A stretch of 64,000 bases of DNA from assembly GCA_035443825.1 (NCBI GenBank), contig DAOMNN010000006.1, positions 1-64,000 of the forward strand. The letters run 5' to 3'. This stretch comes from DAOMNN01 sp035443825. GTDB taxonomy: Bacteria > Pseudomonadota > Gammaproteobacteria > Burkholderiales > Rhodocyclaceae. Of this stretch, positions 42,233 through 51,526 are shown in pieces; position 1 is the first letter of the stretch; each line of letters opens with the position of its first letter. The notes beneath the pieces were generated by a model. It did no database searches and had not been told where the DNA came from. It saw nothing but the letters and a program-made list of their open reading frames with translations. The translations under genes were made by a program, and so were the position numbers.

Positions 42233-43249
42233 TCAGTTCTTGGACTGGTCGACCAGTTTGTTCTTGCGGATCCAGGGCATCATTTCACGCAACTGCGCGC
42301 CGACGATCTCGATCGGGTGCGCAGCGTTGAGCCGGCGCCGTGCGGTCATCGACGGATAGCCGGTGCGACCCTCGAGAATGAACATCTTGGCGTATTCACC
42401 CGTCTGGATGCGCTCGAGCGCCATGCGCATCGCTTCGCGGGACTCTTCGTTGATGACCTCCGGACCGGTAACGTATTCGCCGTATTCGGCGTTGTTCGAG
42501 ATCGAATAGTTCATGTTGGCGATGCCGCCTTCGTACATCAGGTCGACGATCAGCTTGAGCTCGTGCAGGCACTCGAAATAGGCCATTTCCGGCGCGTAGC
42601 CCGCTTCGACCAGGGTTTCGAACCCCATCTTCACCAGTTCGACGGCGCCGCCGCACAGCACGGCCTGCTCGCCGAACAGGTCGGTTTCGGTTTCTTCACG
42701 GAAATTGGTCTCGATCACGCCGCCCTTGGTGCCGCCATTGGCCGCAGCATAGGACAGAGCGATGTCGCGCGCCTTGCCCGACTTGTCCTGGTGAACCGCG
42801 ATCAGCGAGGGGACGCCGCCGCCCTTGAGGTACTCGGAACGAACAGTGTGGCCCGGGCCCTTCGGAGCGACCATGATCACGTCCAGATCGGTACGCGGCA
42901 CGACCTGGTTGTAGTGAATGTTGAAGCCGTGGGCGAAGGCCAGTGTGCCCCCCTTCTTGATGTTGGGTTCGACCTCGTCCTTATAGACCTGGGGGATGTT
43001 CTCGTCCGGCAGCAGGATCATCACCACGTCCGCACTCTTGACCGCCTTCGCGATCTCGTCGACCTTGAGGCCTGCGGCCTTCGCCTTGTCCCAGGACGCG
43101 CCACCCTTGCGCAGGCCGACAGTGACCTTGACGCCGGAGTCGGAAAGGTTCTGCGCATGTGCGTGGCCCTGCGAGCCGTAGCCGACGATGGTGACCTTCT
43201 TGCCCTTGATGAGGGAGAGGTCGGCATCCTTGTCGTAATAGACTTTCAT
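42233..43249 (-). CDS. ilvC: Ketol-acid reductoisomerase
   Basis: Class I IlvC of 338 aa, second step of valine/isoleucine synthesis. The NADPH motif is VGYGSQGHAHAQN near residue 25, and the C-terminal metal-binding part has SGKARDIALSYAAANGG and ETNFREETETDLFGEQAVLCGG. Third gene of ilvIHC. Confidence 0.97.
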   Translation of the reverse strand: MKVYYDKDADLSLIKGKKVTIVGYGSQGHAHAQNLSDSGVKVTVGLRKGGASWDKAKAAGLKVDEIAKAVKSADVVMILLPDENIPQVYKDEVEPNIKKGGTLAFAHGFNIHYNQVVPRTDLDVIMVAPKGPGHTVRSEYLKGGGVPSLIAVHQDKSGKARDIALSYAAANGGTKGGVIETNFREETETDLFGEQAVLCGGAVELVKMGFETLVEAGYAPEMAYFECLHELKLIVDLMYEGGIANMNYSISNNAEYGEYVTGPEVINEESREAMRMALERIQTGEYAKMFILEGRTGYPSMTARRRLNAAHPIEIVGAQLREMMPWIRKNKLVDQSKN

Positions 43250-43271
43250 TTGATTCCTCGTTTCAGTGTGC

Positions 43272-43763
43272 CTAGATTTTCAGGACCCGATCACCGCGAC
43301 CGACGCCGCAGATTCCGGAGCGGACGGTTTCGAGAATGATGTCCGGCGCGATCGCGCCGATGAATGCGTCGAGTTTCGCCTGGTTGCCGGTGAGTTCGAT
43401 GACGTAGGAGGCCTCGGTCACGTCGATGATGCGGGCACGGAAGATTTCCGTCATCCGTTTCATCTCTTCACGATCCTTGCCGGTCGCACGAACCTTGACC
43501 AGCATGAGTTCGCGTTCGATGTGGGCTGACTCGGAAATGTCGACGACCTTGATCACCTCGACGAGCTTGTTCAACTGCTTGGTGATCTGCTCGATGACGT
43601 CGTCCGAACCCGTGGTCACGATCGTCATGCGCGACATCGACGCGTCCTCGGTCGGCGCGACGGTCAGTGATTCGATGTTGTAGCCGCGAGCCGAGAACAG
43701 GCCCGAAACTCGCGACAGCGCGCCCGATTCGTTCTCGATCAGCAGGGAGATGACGTGTCTCAT
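43272..43763 (-). CDS. ilvH: Acetolactate synthase small (regulatory) subunit
   Basis: Protein of 163 aa with an ACT domain at the N-terminus (LLIENESGALSRVSGLFSARGYNIESLTV) that binds valine for feedback control, and a second ACT-like half. It partners with the large subunit encoded upstream. Confidence 0.96.
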   Translation of the reverse strand: MRHVISLLIENESGALSRVSGLFSARGYNIESLTVAPTEDASMSRMTIVTTGSDDVIEQITKQLNKLVEVIKVVDISESAHIERELMLVKVRATGKDREEMKRMTEIFRARIIDVTEASYVIELTGNQAKLDAFIGAIAPDIILETVRSGICGVGRGDRVLKI

Positions 43764-43848
43764 GGATTAGCTCTAGCGAGGTTCGTGAAAAATGCGCAGC
43801 TGCGGCACGGGGACGCGGATCGCCGTCGTCGCGTGTCCGCGTGTCGAT

Positions 43849-45558
43849 TCAGAGGTCTTCAGCCGAGAGGATCATTTCGGTCAGCCCCTTGCCGCCCTGA
43901 ACCATGGGGTAGACGTTTTCGGTCTGATCTACCTGGAAGTCCAGGAATACCAGATCGTTCTTCCGGCTGAATGCTTCGCGAATGGCACCTTCGACGTCGC
44001 CGGGCTTGTCGACCCGGATGCCAACGTGACCGTAGGCTTCGGCCAGCCGGGCGAAGTCGGGCAGCGAGTCCATGTAGGACTCGGAGTAACGTCCGCCGTG
44101 GAAGAGTTCCTGCCACTGGCGCACCATGCCCAGATAGCGGTTGTTGAGGTTGCAGATCTTGATCGGGAGGCGGAACTGCTTGCACGTGGACAGTTCCTGG
44201 ATGCACATCTGGATCGACGCCTCGCCGGTGATACAGGCCACCTGCGCATCGGGATGCGCGAGTTGCGCCCCCATCGCGTAGGGGAGTCCGACGCCCATGG
44301 TGCCGAGGCCACCCGAATTGAGCCACCGGCGGGGCTTGTCGAAGCGGTAGTACTGGGCCGCCCACATCTGGTGCTGGCCGACATCGGAGGTGACGAACGC
44401 GTCTCCGCCGGTGACCTCCCACAGTGTCTGCACCACGTATTGCGGCTTGATGATCTCGTCCGAGTTCTTGAACTTCATGCAGTCCCGGCGGCGCCACTCC
44501 TCGACCTGTTTCCACCAGTTGCCGAGTGCGTCAGGGTCGGGTCGTGCCTGGGACGACTCGATCTGCCGGATCATTTCATCGAGGACTTCGCAAACGTCGC
44601 CGACGATCGGGATATCGACCTTCACCCGCTTCGAGATGGATGACGGATCGATGTCGACATGCACGATCTTGCGGGGTTCTTCGGCGAAATGTGCGGGATT
44701 TCCGATCACGCGATCATCGAAGCGTGCGCCGATGGCGAGCAGTACGTCGCAGAAGTGCATCGACATGTTGGCTTCGTACGTACCGTGCATGCCCGGCATG
44801 CCGAGGTACTGCCGATCGCTGGCGGGATAGCTGCCCAGACCCATCAGTGTGTTCGTGATGGGGAAACCGAGCAGGCGGGTGAGCTTTGTGAGTCGTTCCG
44901 CCGCATTCGACAGGATGACGCCGCCGCCCGTGTAGATCATGGGGCGTTTCGCTTCCAGCAACAACTGCACGGCCTTGCGGATCTGCCCCTGATGGCCCTT
45001 GACCACCGGATTGTACGAGCGCATCACGATCTCGGCCGGATACTCGTACTCGCACTTGTGCATCGACACATCCTTGGGGATGTCGACGAGGACCGGTCCG
45101 GGGCGGCCGGTCCTGGCCAGGACGAAAGCCTTCTTCATCGTAGTGGCGATGTCGCGCACGTCCTTGACGAGAAAGTTGTGCTTCACGCACGGCCGCGTGA
45201 TCCCGACCGTGTCGACTTCCTGGAACGCATCCTGGCCGATCGCCGCGGTCGGAACCTGGCCGGAGATGATCACCATCGGGATGGAATCGCAGTACGCGGT
45301 TGCGATACCGGTGACCGCGTTGGTGGCCCCCGGTCCGGAGGTCACGAGTGCAACGCCGACCTTTTCGGTGGAGCGGGCAAACCCGTCGGCGGCGTGAACC
45401 GCAGCCTGTTCGTGCCGCACGAGCACATGACGCACCTGATCCTGATTGAAGAGGGCATCGTAAATGAATAGCACGGCACCACCCGGATAGCCGAATACGT
45501 AGTCGACCTTTTCTTCCTGCAGGCACCTGATTACAATTTCCGCTCCAGTCAGCACCAT
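43849..45558 (-). CDS. ilvI: Acetolactate synthase large (catalytic) subunit
   Basis: Thiamine-diphosphate enzyme of 569 aa that condenses pyruvate to acetolactate. The catalytic glutamate lies in RHEQAAVHAADG, with YPGGAVL at the N-terminus and ITGEASIQM for ThDP/Mg near residue 445 in place of the usual GDG-like run. It opens ilvIHC; an 85-bp gap to ilvH contains a GC-rich stem (43813-43840 area). The promoter lies between it and the divergent sigma factor. Confidence 0.95.
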   Translation of the reverse strand: MVLTGAEIVIRCLQEEKVDYVFGYPGGAVLFIYDALFNQDQVRHVLVRHEQAAVHAADGFARSTEKVGVALVTSGPGATNAVTGIATAYCDSIPMVIISGQVPTAAIGQDAFQEVDTVGITRPCVKHNFLVKDVRDIATTMKKAFVLARTGRPGPVLVDIPKDVSMHKCEYEYPAEIVMRSYNPVVKGHQGQIRKAVQLLLEAKRPMIYTGGGVILSNAAERLTKLTRLLGFPITNTLMGLGSYPASDRQYLGMPGMHGTYEANMSMHFCDVLLAIGARFDDRVIGNPAHFAEEPRKIVHVDIDPSSISKRVKVDIPIVGDVCEVLDEMIRQIESSQARPDPDALGNWWKQVEEWRRRDCMKFKNSDEIIKPQYVVQTLWEVTGGDAFVTSDVGQHQMWAAQYYRFDKPRRWLNSGGLGTMGVGLPYAMGAQLAHPDAQVACITGEASIQMCIQELSTCKQFRLPIKICNLNNRYLGMVRQWQELFHGGRYSESYMDSLPDFARLAEAYGHVGIRVDKPGDVEGAIREAFSRKNDLVFLDFQVDQTENVYPMVQGGKGLTEMILSAEDL

Positions 45559-45590
45559 CGCAAGCTCGCTCTCGCACAGATTCCAAACGA

Positions 45591-45606
45591 CGAACGTTAC
45601 CGTTCG
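45591..45606. promoter_or_regulatory. Palindrome in the ilvI/sigma factor intergenic gap
   Basis: CGAACG-TTAC-CGTTCG is a perfect six-base inverted repeat in the 56-bp gap between divergent ilvI and the sigma factor gene. It could be an operator for either. No further evidence. Confidence 0.3.
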
Positions 45607-45614
45607 GCCGCTTT

Positions 45615-46253
45615 TTGGTCAAGGCCGTTGCTGCGTCGCGCAAGGCTGCGGCCCGTTTCCTACAAGTCAAGGATCACCAGCTGGCTTCTCGCGCAGAACT
45701 TTCCGCATTCCTCGAGGGCGTCGAACGGCGTGCATTCAAGCATGCGCTGTATACGTTGAGGAACGAGGAGGCGGCGCTGGACGCCGTGCAGGATGCGATG
45801 CTGAAGCTGTCCGTCAGTTACGGGCAGCGTCCGGCCAATGAGTTTCCGCGGCTGTTCCAGCGTATCCTGAGCAACGTCATCTACGATATGCTGCGGCGCC
45901 AGAAAGTGCGCAGTCACTGGATCACGGCATTCGCGGATATCTTCCGGAGTGCCGATGACGAGGAAGGCGCAGCCGATCCGCTCGAAACCCTCCGCACAGA
46001 CCAGGCCGACGCGAATGCGCAGACGCCCCACGGCTTGCATGAGCAGGCGCGCATCATGGCAGCGATCGAGCAGGAAGTAGCACGGCTGCCGCATCGTCAA
46101 CGGGAGGCATTTCTGATGCGTTACTGGGAGGAGATGGATATTGCCGAAACTGCTGCGGCCATGGGGTGTTCCGAGGGAAGCGTGAAGACGCATTGCTCGC
46201 GCGCGACACGGACGTTGGCTGCGGCCCTCAGAGCGAAGGGGATCGTTCCATGA
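45615..46253 (+). CDS. ECF-like RNA polymerase sigma factor
   Basis: Protein of about 212 aa with sigma region 2 (ALYTLRNEEAALDAVQDAML, FPRLFQRILSNVIYDMLRRQ) and region 4 (LPHRQREAFLMRYWEEMDIAETAAAMGCSEGSVKTHCSRA). The annotated start is a TTG without a clear ribosome site; the true start may lie a few codons further in. Its stop codon overlaps the DUF3619 gene, which in such cassettes often acts as a membrane partner that could be an anti-sigma factor; that is inference. Confidence 0.82.
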   Translation: MVKAVAASRKAAARFLQVKDHQLASRAELSAFLEGVERRAFKHALYTLRNEEAALDAVQDAMLKLSVSYGQRPANEFPRLFQRILSNVIYDMLRRQKVRSHWITAFADIFRSADDEEGAADPLETLRTDQADANAQTPHGLHEQARIMAAIEQEVARLPHRQREAFLMRYWEEMDIAETAAAMGCSEGSVKTHCSRATRTLAAALRAKGIVP

Positions 46254-46630
46254 ACGACGAAATGTTCGTGCGCAGGATTGCGGGCCACCTGTCGGCGGCG
46301 GCGAGGGACGTCGATCCTGTCGTCGGCGAGCGGCTGCGCAATGCGCGTGAGCGGGCACTGCAAGTGCAGCGCAAAGGGGGGTTCTTTGCCTTGTTCCAGC
46401 AGCATGCCTTGGCGCTTCGCGTGCGATTTGCATTGGCGCCTGCATTGAGATCGTCTGCGATGGCGGTGGTTTTGGTGGCCGTATTCCTTGGGGGTGACTA
46501 TTGGACGACCGTGTCGCGCGTCACTGCCTTGCAGGAGGTCGATGCGGCGCTGCTGATGGACGATCTGCCGATCGAAGCGTATCTGGATCCGGATTTCAGG
46601 GCATGGCTGTCTCGCGATTCGCATTCCTGA
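46250..46630 (+). CDS. DUF3619 family protein, possible membrane partner of the sigma factor
   Basis: Protein of 126 aa with a cytosolic N-terminus that includes a helical GERLRNARERALQVQ segment, one membrane helix (about 67-85: AMAVVLVAVFLGG) and a periplasmic tail. It starts in the stop codon of the sigma factor gene (ATGA). The one-helix layout resembles anti-sigma proteins, but DUF3619 has no proven function. Confidence 0.75.
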   Translation: MNDEMFVRRIAGHLSAAARDVDPVVGERLRNARERALQVQRKGGFFALFQQHALALRVRFALAPALRSSAMAVVLVAVFLGGDYWTTVSRVTALQEVDAALLMDDLPIEAYLDPDFRAWLSRDSHS

Positions 46631-47028
46631 TCGCGCTCCTGCTGCTGGCCGGATCCGCTCTTGCGCTGACGCCACTGGGCGCACCACAATGGCAGGAACT
46701 CAGTCCCGCCCAGCGCGATGTGCTGGCGCCTCTGGCGGGGGATTGGGACCGGATGGGCGATGCGCATCGCCAGAAGTGGGTTGGCATTGCGGACAGTTTC
46801 GACCGATTGACGGCGGAAGAGCAGTTGCGGATCCGCCAGCGCATGAAAGCGTGGGCGGATCTGAGCCCGGAAGAACGCGAGCGGGCGCGCGATCAGTATC
46901 GGGCATTGCGCAACATGCCGCCAGAGCAGCGCGAGGGCCTGCGCGAGCAATGGCAGCAGTACAGGAATCTGCCGCCGGATGAGCGGCGCAGCAAGGATGC
47001 CGACCCGGCCAGATCCGGAGGCAGGTAG
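46603..47028 (+). CDS. DUF3106 family periplasmic protein
   Basis: Protein of 141 aa with signal peptide (about 1-21, ALLLLAGSALA) and a helical domain of short repeats of the form LSPAQR, LTAEEQLR, LSPEERERA, MPPEQREG and LPPDERR. The repeats resemble DUF3106. Its start lies 28 bp inside the DUF3619 gene, so the three genes form a compact cassette with the sigma factor. Function unknown. Confidence 0.8.
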   Translation: MAVSRFAFLIALLLLAGSALALTPLGAPQWQELSPAQRDVLAPLAGDWDRMGDAHRQKWVGIADSFDRLTAEEQLRIRQRMKAWADLSPEERERARDQYRALRNMPPEQREGLREQWQQYRNLPPDERRSKDADPARSGGR

Positions 47029-47059
47029 ACTGCGGTGGCCGTCCCGAACGAATGACAAA

Positions 47060-47536
47060 ATGGTCTGCGCAATGCATCCGGAAACAAACGTGTCGTCACG
47101 CCTGATCGTCGAACTGGCGGGTCTGCGCCGCAGACTTGCAAGCCTGCTGTATGAATCCCTGCTACTTCTCGGTGTCCTCGGGGTGGCATTCATCCTTCCC
47201 TACGTGTTGCTCGGCATGCTCTTCGAGTTGGCCGTACCTGGGTGGTTCATGTGGGTGCACGTATTCGCGTTGCTCGGTCTGTATTTCGTGTGGTACTGGG
47301 CAGGTCGGGGTCAGACGCTGGCGATGCAGACCTGGCGGCTGAGGCTGGTATGTGCCTCCGACGGCGGTACGGTGCCGCTGGCAAGGGCGATCCTGCGCTA
47401 TGTACTGGCGTGGCCGTCGGTGCTGTGTCTTGGTCTCGGGCTGGCCTGGGCGCTCGCCGACCGCGATCGTCAGTTTCTGCACGATCGCATCGCCGGGACG
47501 CGGGTCGTACTGCTGCCCGTTGCCGCGAGTACCTGA
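47060..47536 (+). CDS. RDD family membrane protein
   Basis: Protein of 158 aa with three to four helices. RRLASLLYESLLLLGV carries the family's first Arg/Asp region in changed form (RRxASLLYE instead of RxxAxxxD), and RQFLHDRIAGTRVV its end. The start may be 47060 or 47072. RDD proteins are thought to transport or bind ions; no specific role is known here. Confidence 0.8.
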   Translation: MVCAMHPETNVSSRLIVELAGLRRRLASLLYESLLLLGVLGVAFILPYVLLGMLFELAVPGWFMWVHVFALLGLYFVWYWAGRGQTLAMQTWRLRLVCASDGGTVPLARAILRYVLAWPSVLCLGLGLAWALADRDRQFLHDRIAGTRVVLLPVAAST

Positions 47537-47614
47537 ATGAGTCGCCTGGTGCTGAGCCGTGCGCCGATCGAGTAAGATGAACGGGGCATCTAACAGTTTT
47601 GTCGGACGGCTTGA

Positions 47615-50458
47615 ATGACCGCATCATCCCCTTCGGACGAACAGCAGCGCGCCTCGCATCACGCCCGAAGTGCGAAGGAGGTCCTTGCCGACTTCGACGT
47701 GACACGTGCCGCTGGTCTCTCGGCCGAAGAGGCTGCCGCTAGACTGGAGCGCTTCGGGCGTAACGCCCTTCCTGCGCCCAGGCGGCGGGGGCCGTTCCTG
47801 CGCTTTCTGCTGCAGTTCCACAATGTACTTATCTATGTACTCGTTGCGGCGGGTGTCGTGACGGCGCTGCTCGGGCACTGGATCGACAGCGGCGTGATCT
47901 TCGGTGTGGTGTTGATCAACGCGATCATCGGATTCATTCAGGAGGGCAAGGCCGAACAGGCACTCGATGCGATCCGGAAGATGCTGTCCCTGCGCGCACA
48001 GGTCGTGCGCGGTGGGCACCGGAAGGAGATCCCGGCAGAGGAGGTGGTGCCCGGAGACATCGTCTTTCTCGCCTCGGGCGACAAGGTCCCGGCCGATCTC
48101 AGGCTGATCGAGGTGCGCAGCCTGCGGGTGGAGGAAGCCGCGCTGACCGGTGAGTCGGTGCCGGTGGAAAAGAACATCGACGCGGTGGCGGAGGATGCCG
48201 CTCTCGGTGACCGCGCCGCGATGGCCTATTCTGGAACGCTCGTTGCATACGGTCAGGCAGTGGGGGTCGCAGTGGCCACCGGCTCGGCAACCGAGATCGG
48301 CCGCATCAGTGCGATGCTCGGCAAGGTGGAGGAACTGACCACGCCACTGTTGCGCCAGCTCGGGGTATTCGGCCGCTGGCTGACCTGGGCTATCCTGGCG
48401 ATAGCCGGGATAGCATTCGCGTTCGGCACCCTGGTCCGTGACTACACGGCCGATGAGATGTTTCTCGCCGCGGTGGGTCTCGCGGTGGCGGCAATTCCGG
48501 AGGGGCTGCCGGCAATCATGACGATCACGCTCGCGATCGGCGTCCAGCGCATGGCACGACGAAATGCCATCATCCGTCGTTTGCCGTCGGTGGAGGCGCT
48601 GGGTTCGGTAACAGTGATCTGCTCGGACAAGACCGGGACGCTTACGCGTAACGAGATGACGGCCCAGCGCGTGGTGACTGCGGCCGATCGTTTCGCTGTG
48701 TCGGGCGTAGGATATGCGCCGCACGGCGCATTCTCGCGTCAGGCGACCGGTGGTGCGAGCGGGTCGCAATCGTTCCTGCTTCGCGTTCTGTTCGGTGCGG
48801 ACCTGCTCGAAGACGACCGCGTCGGCGCGACGGTCGCCTCTGAGCCGGGAGAGGTTTCGATCGAGGGCGAGCCCGTGCTGCTGGAGGCCGCGCGTGCCGC
48901 ACTGCTGTGCAACGACGCGAGCATTCGCGAAGAGTCCGGCGAATGGTGTCTGCGAGGGGATCCTACCGAGGGTGCATTGGTCACGGTTGCACTCAAGGCT
49001 GGCCTGGAGACCGAATTCGAATGTGAATCCCTGCCACGCACGGATGTGATTCCCTTCGAATCCGAACACCGCTTCATGGCGACCCTGCATCATGACCACC
49101 AAGGGCGGGGGCGGGTCTATCTGAAGGGGGCGCCCGAGCGTGTGTTCGAGCTGTGCACGAGACAGCGCCTGAGCGATGGCGATGCGCCGATCGACAAACC
49201 CCGCTGGCAAGCGGCGATGGACGATGTCGCGGCCGAAGGCATGCGTTTGCTGGCGGTGGCGGTACGCGAAGGTGAGGATGGGCTGAAGGCGTTGACATTC
49301 GATGATGTCGAGCGCGGTGGGTTTACCCTGCTTGCGGTCTTCGGGCTTTCCGATCCACCGCGTGAGGAGGCGATCGAAGCAGTCGCACGCTGCCTCTCGG
49401 CAGGCATCCGGGTCAAGATGATTACCGGCGACCATGTCGCCACCGCGAAGGCCATCGGAATCCAACTCGGCCTCGCTCGCGAAATTCGGGCGGTCACCGG
49501 GGCGCAGATCGAGCAGATGGACGATGCGGCGATTGCGGCAATGGTGCTCGACACCCAGATCTTCGCGCGTGCGAGTCCTGAACACAAACTGCGTCTGGTC
49601 ACCGCGCTGCAGTCCCGCGGCGAGGTCGTTGCGATGACCGGGGATGGTGTCAACGACGCACCAGCCCTCAAGCGTGCCGATGTCGGGGTAGCAATGGGGC
49701 ACAAGGGTACGGAGGCAGCAAAGGAAGCCTCCGAGATGGTGCTGGCCGATGACAACTTTGCGTCCGTTACTGCCGCGGTCGAGGAAGGACGCACGGTCTA
49801 CGACAACATCAAGAAGGCGATCGTATTCATTTTGCCGACCAACATCGGGCAGGCCGGGATCGTCTTTTTCGCAATACTGTTCGGGATGACGATGCCGATC
49901 ACGCCGGCGCAGATCCTGTGGGTGAACATGATCACGGCGGTGACGCTTGCACTTGCGCTTGCGTTCGAGCTTCCGGAACGGAACATCATGCAACGTCCGC
50001 CGCGATCACCCTCCGAGCCGATACTGGGACCCTTTCTGATCTGGCGGGTGGTATTCGTCGGGGTTCTGTTGGTCGCGGGGGGGATGGGCTTCTTCGTGTG
50101 GGAACTCGAACGCGGCGAAACACTTGAGGTTGCGCGCACGGCAGCGGTCAATGCGGTGCTCGTCGGCGAGGCATTCTATCTGTTCAACGTGCGCAGCTTT
50201 ACCGACCCCGTTCTGAATCGAAGCGGATTGACGGGCAACCGCTACATACTGGCCGCAATCGCGCTGCTGGTGCTTGCACAGGCCGTGTTTACCTACCTGC
50301 CGGTGATGCAGACGCTGTTCGGAACGGAGGGGCTCGATCTGGCAGCATGGTTGCGGATCGTCGCTTTCGGTATCATCGTCCTGTTGCTGGTCGAGGCCGA
50401 GAAGGCGCTGGTCAGACGAATGGGCCCAGCCAAACCGGCCCGACCAGAGCGGTCGTGA
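47615..50458 (+). CDS. P-type cation-transporting ATPase, P2-like
   Basis: Membrane pump of 947 aa. The actuator motif is TGES (in ALTGESVP), the phosphorylated aspartate is Asp338 in CSDKTGT, and TGDGVNDAPALK is the hinge motif. Ten membrane helices are predicted; helix four has AAIPEGLPAIMTITLAIG, as in Ca2+/Mn2+ and Na+ pumps of the P2 group. No N-terminal heavy-metal domain or CPC motif, so it is not a copper or zinc pump. The ion cannot be fixed by sequence. It precedes a universal stress protein gene by 127 bp on the same strand. Confidence 0.93.
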   Translation: MTASSPSDEQQRASHHARSAKEVLADFDVTRAAGLSAEEAAARLERFGRNALPAPRRRGPFLRFLLQFHNVLIYVLVAAGVVTALLGHWIDSGVIFGVVLINAIIGFIQEGKAEQALDAIRKMLSLRAQVVRGGHRKEIPAEEVVPGDIVFLASGDKVPADLRLIEVRSLRVEEAALTGESVPVEKNIDAVAEDAALGDRAAMAYSGTLVAYGQAVGVAVATGSATEIGRISAMLGKVEELTTPLLRQLGVFGRWLTWAILAIAGIAFAFGTLVRDYTADEMFLAAVGLAVAAIPEGLPAIMTITLAIGVQRMARRNAIIRRLPSVEALGSVTVICSDKTGTLTRNEMTAQRVVTAADRFAVSGVGYAPHGAFSRQATGGASGSQSFLLRVLFGADLLEDDRVGATVASEPGEVSIEGEPVLLEAARAALLCNDASIREESGEWCLRGDPTEGALVTVALKAGLETEFECESLPRTDVIPFESEHRFMATLHHDHQGRGRVYLKGAPERVFELCTRQRLSDGDAPIDKPRWQAAMDDVAAEGMRLLAVAVREGEDGLKALTFDDVERGGFTLLAVFGLSDPPREEAIEAVARCLSAGIRVKMITGDHVATAKAIGIQLGLAREIRAVTGAQIEQMDDAAIAAMVLDTQIFARASPEHKLRLVTALQSRGEVVAMTGDGVNDAPALKRADVGVAMGHKGTEAAKEASEMVLADDNFASVTAAVEEGRTVYDNIKKAIVFILPTNIGQAGIVFFAILFGMTMPITPAQILWVNMITAVTLALALAFELPERNIMQRPPRSPSEPILGPFLIWRVVFVGVLLVAGGMGFFVWELERGETLEVARTAAVNAVLVGEAFYLFNVRSFTDPVLNRSGLTGNRYILAAIALLVLAQAVFTYLPVMQTLFGTEGLDLAAWLRIVAFGIIVLLLVEAEKALVRRMGPAKPARPERS

Positions 50459-50585
50459 GCCGGACGTCGCGTTGATTCCTGAGGATCGTGCACACTGGCC
50501 AGTGTGGTGCATCGATCATCCACATGCACCCTGTCCAAGCGGATACACCCACCGAGGTGACCAAGGACAATGAGGAGAAAACCGA

Positions 50586-51485
50586 ATGAGCGGGATTCAG
50601 AAGATACTTGCAGCCACGGACTTTTCAGAATCAGCCGGAAATGGTGTCGAGCGGGCCGCCATGCTCGCTTCACAGGCCGGGGCGACTCTGGTCGTCACGA
50701 ACGTGATCAGCCGCGGGACGCTCAACGCGCTTCACGATCTCATGTCTCCGGATGCCAGTGACGAGCTTGAGGACGCCTTGCTCAAGGAATCGCTCGATCG
50801 TCTCCACGACGTGGAGCAGGGCATCGCCGCGCGGCACCACGTAAATGTGGAAACCAGTGTTTCCGCCGGATCGGTGTTGAGGGAGATCGACTCGTATGCG
50901 AGCGGGACGGGTGCCGATCTTCTCGTGTTGGGCGCACACGGAGGAGGATTCGTCCGCGACATGCTGCTCGGCTCGACCACGGAGCGGGTACTGCGCAAGA
51001 CGACGCTGCCGATGCTGGTCGTCAGGTGCGCACCGTCGACGCCCTTCAAGCGAGTGCTGGTGCCGGTCGACTTCTCCGAACGCTCTCAGGCGACCATCGA
51101 GCTTGCGCGCTCGATTGCGCCGGAGGCCGAACTGATTCTCGTGCATGCGTTCGAAGTTCCTTACGAGGGCAAACTGCGTCAGGCCGGCGTCGAGGAATCC
51201 AAGGTAAACGCCTTGCGCGAGGCGGCCCGTCAGGAAGCACTTCGGCGCCTCGACGAGCTGGTCGCGAATGCGGGCGTGCCGACCGATTCGATTCGGCGTG
51301 TGCTCGTATATGGCCAGCCAGCCAGCGCAATCCTGGAGCAGGCGCAGACGCACGGGTGCGACCTCATCGCGATGGGCAAGCAGGGCCTGAGAATGATGGA
51401 AGAACTCGTTCTGGGCAGTGTCACACGTCAGGTGATGGAGCACGCGCACTGCGACGTGCTCGTCACGGACCGAAAGAAGCGCTGA
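50586..51485 (+). CDS. Tandem-domain universal stress protein
   Basis: Protein of 299 aa with two UspA domains (about 1-148 and 150-299). The ATP-binding tails GAHGGGFVRDMLLGSTTERVL and GKQGLRMMEELVLGSVTRQVM are present in both, with the GxG pattern partly changed in the second. It probably binds ATP/AMP and stabilises the cell in stress; the neighbouring ATPase gene may share its transcript. Confidence 0.88.
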   Translation: MSGIQKILAATDFSESAGNGVERAAMLASQAGATLVVTNVISRGTLNALHDLMSPDASDELEDALLKESLDRLHDVEQGIAARHHVNVETSVSAGSVLREIDSYASGTGADLLVLGAHGGGFVRDMLLGSTTERVLRKTTLPMLVVRCAPSTPFKRVLVPVDFSERSQATIELARSIAPEAELILVHAFEVPYEGKLRQAGVEESKVNALREAARQEALRRLDELVANAGVPTDSIRRVLVYGQPASAILEQAQTHGCDLIAMGKQGLRMMEELVLGSVTRQVMEHAHCDVLVTDRKKR

Positions 51486-51526
51486 GTTCCGAGTTTCAAA
51501 GCCTTACGAGAATAAGTCTCGCAATA

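Noticed and set aside
43764..43848. Possible extra gene or attenuator between ilvI and ilvH
   Set aside because: Only 85 bp with a GC-rich stem and no valine/leucine-rich frame; not strong enough to call.
47624..49993. 789-codon minus-strand frame opposite the P-type ATPase
   Set aside because: It is the shadow of the ATPase gene, whose DKTGT and TGES motifs are intact on the plus strand.
51026..51526. Upstream extension of the pepN frame inside the usp gene
   Set aside because: The translation there has no similarity to M1 peptidases and overlaps a real universal stress protein; the start at 51527 is used.
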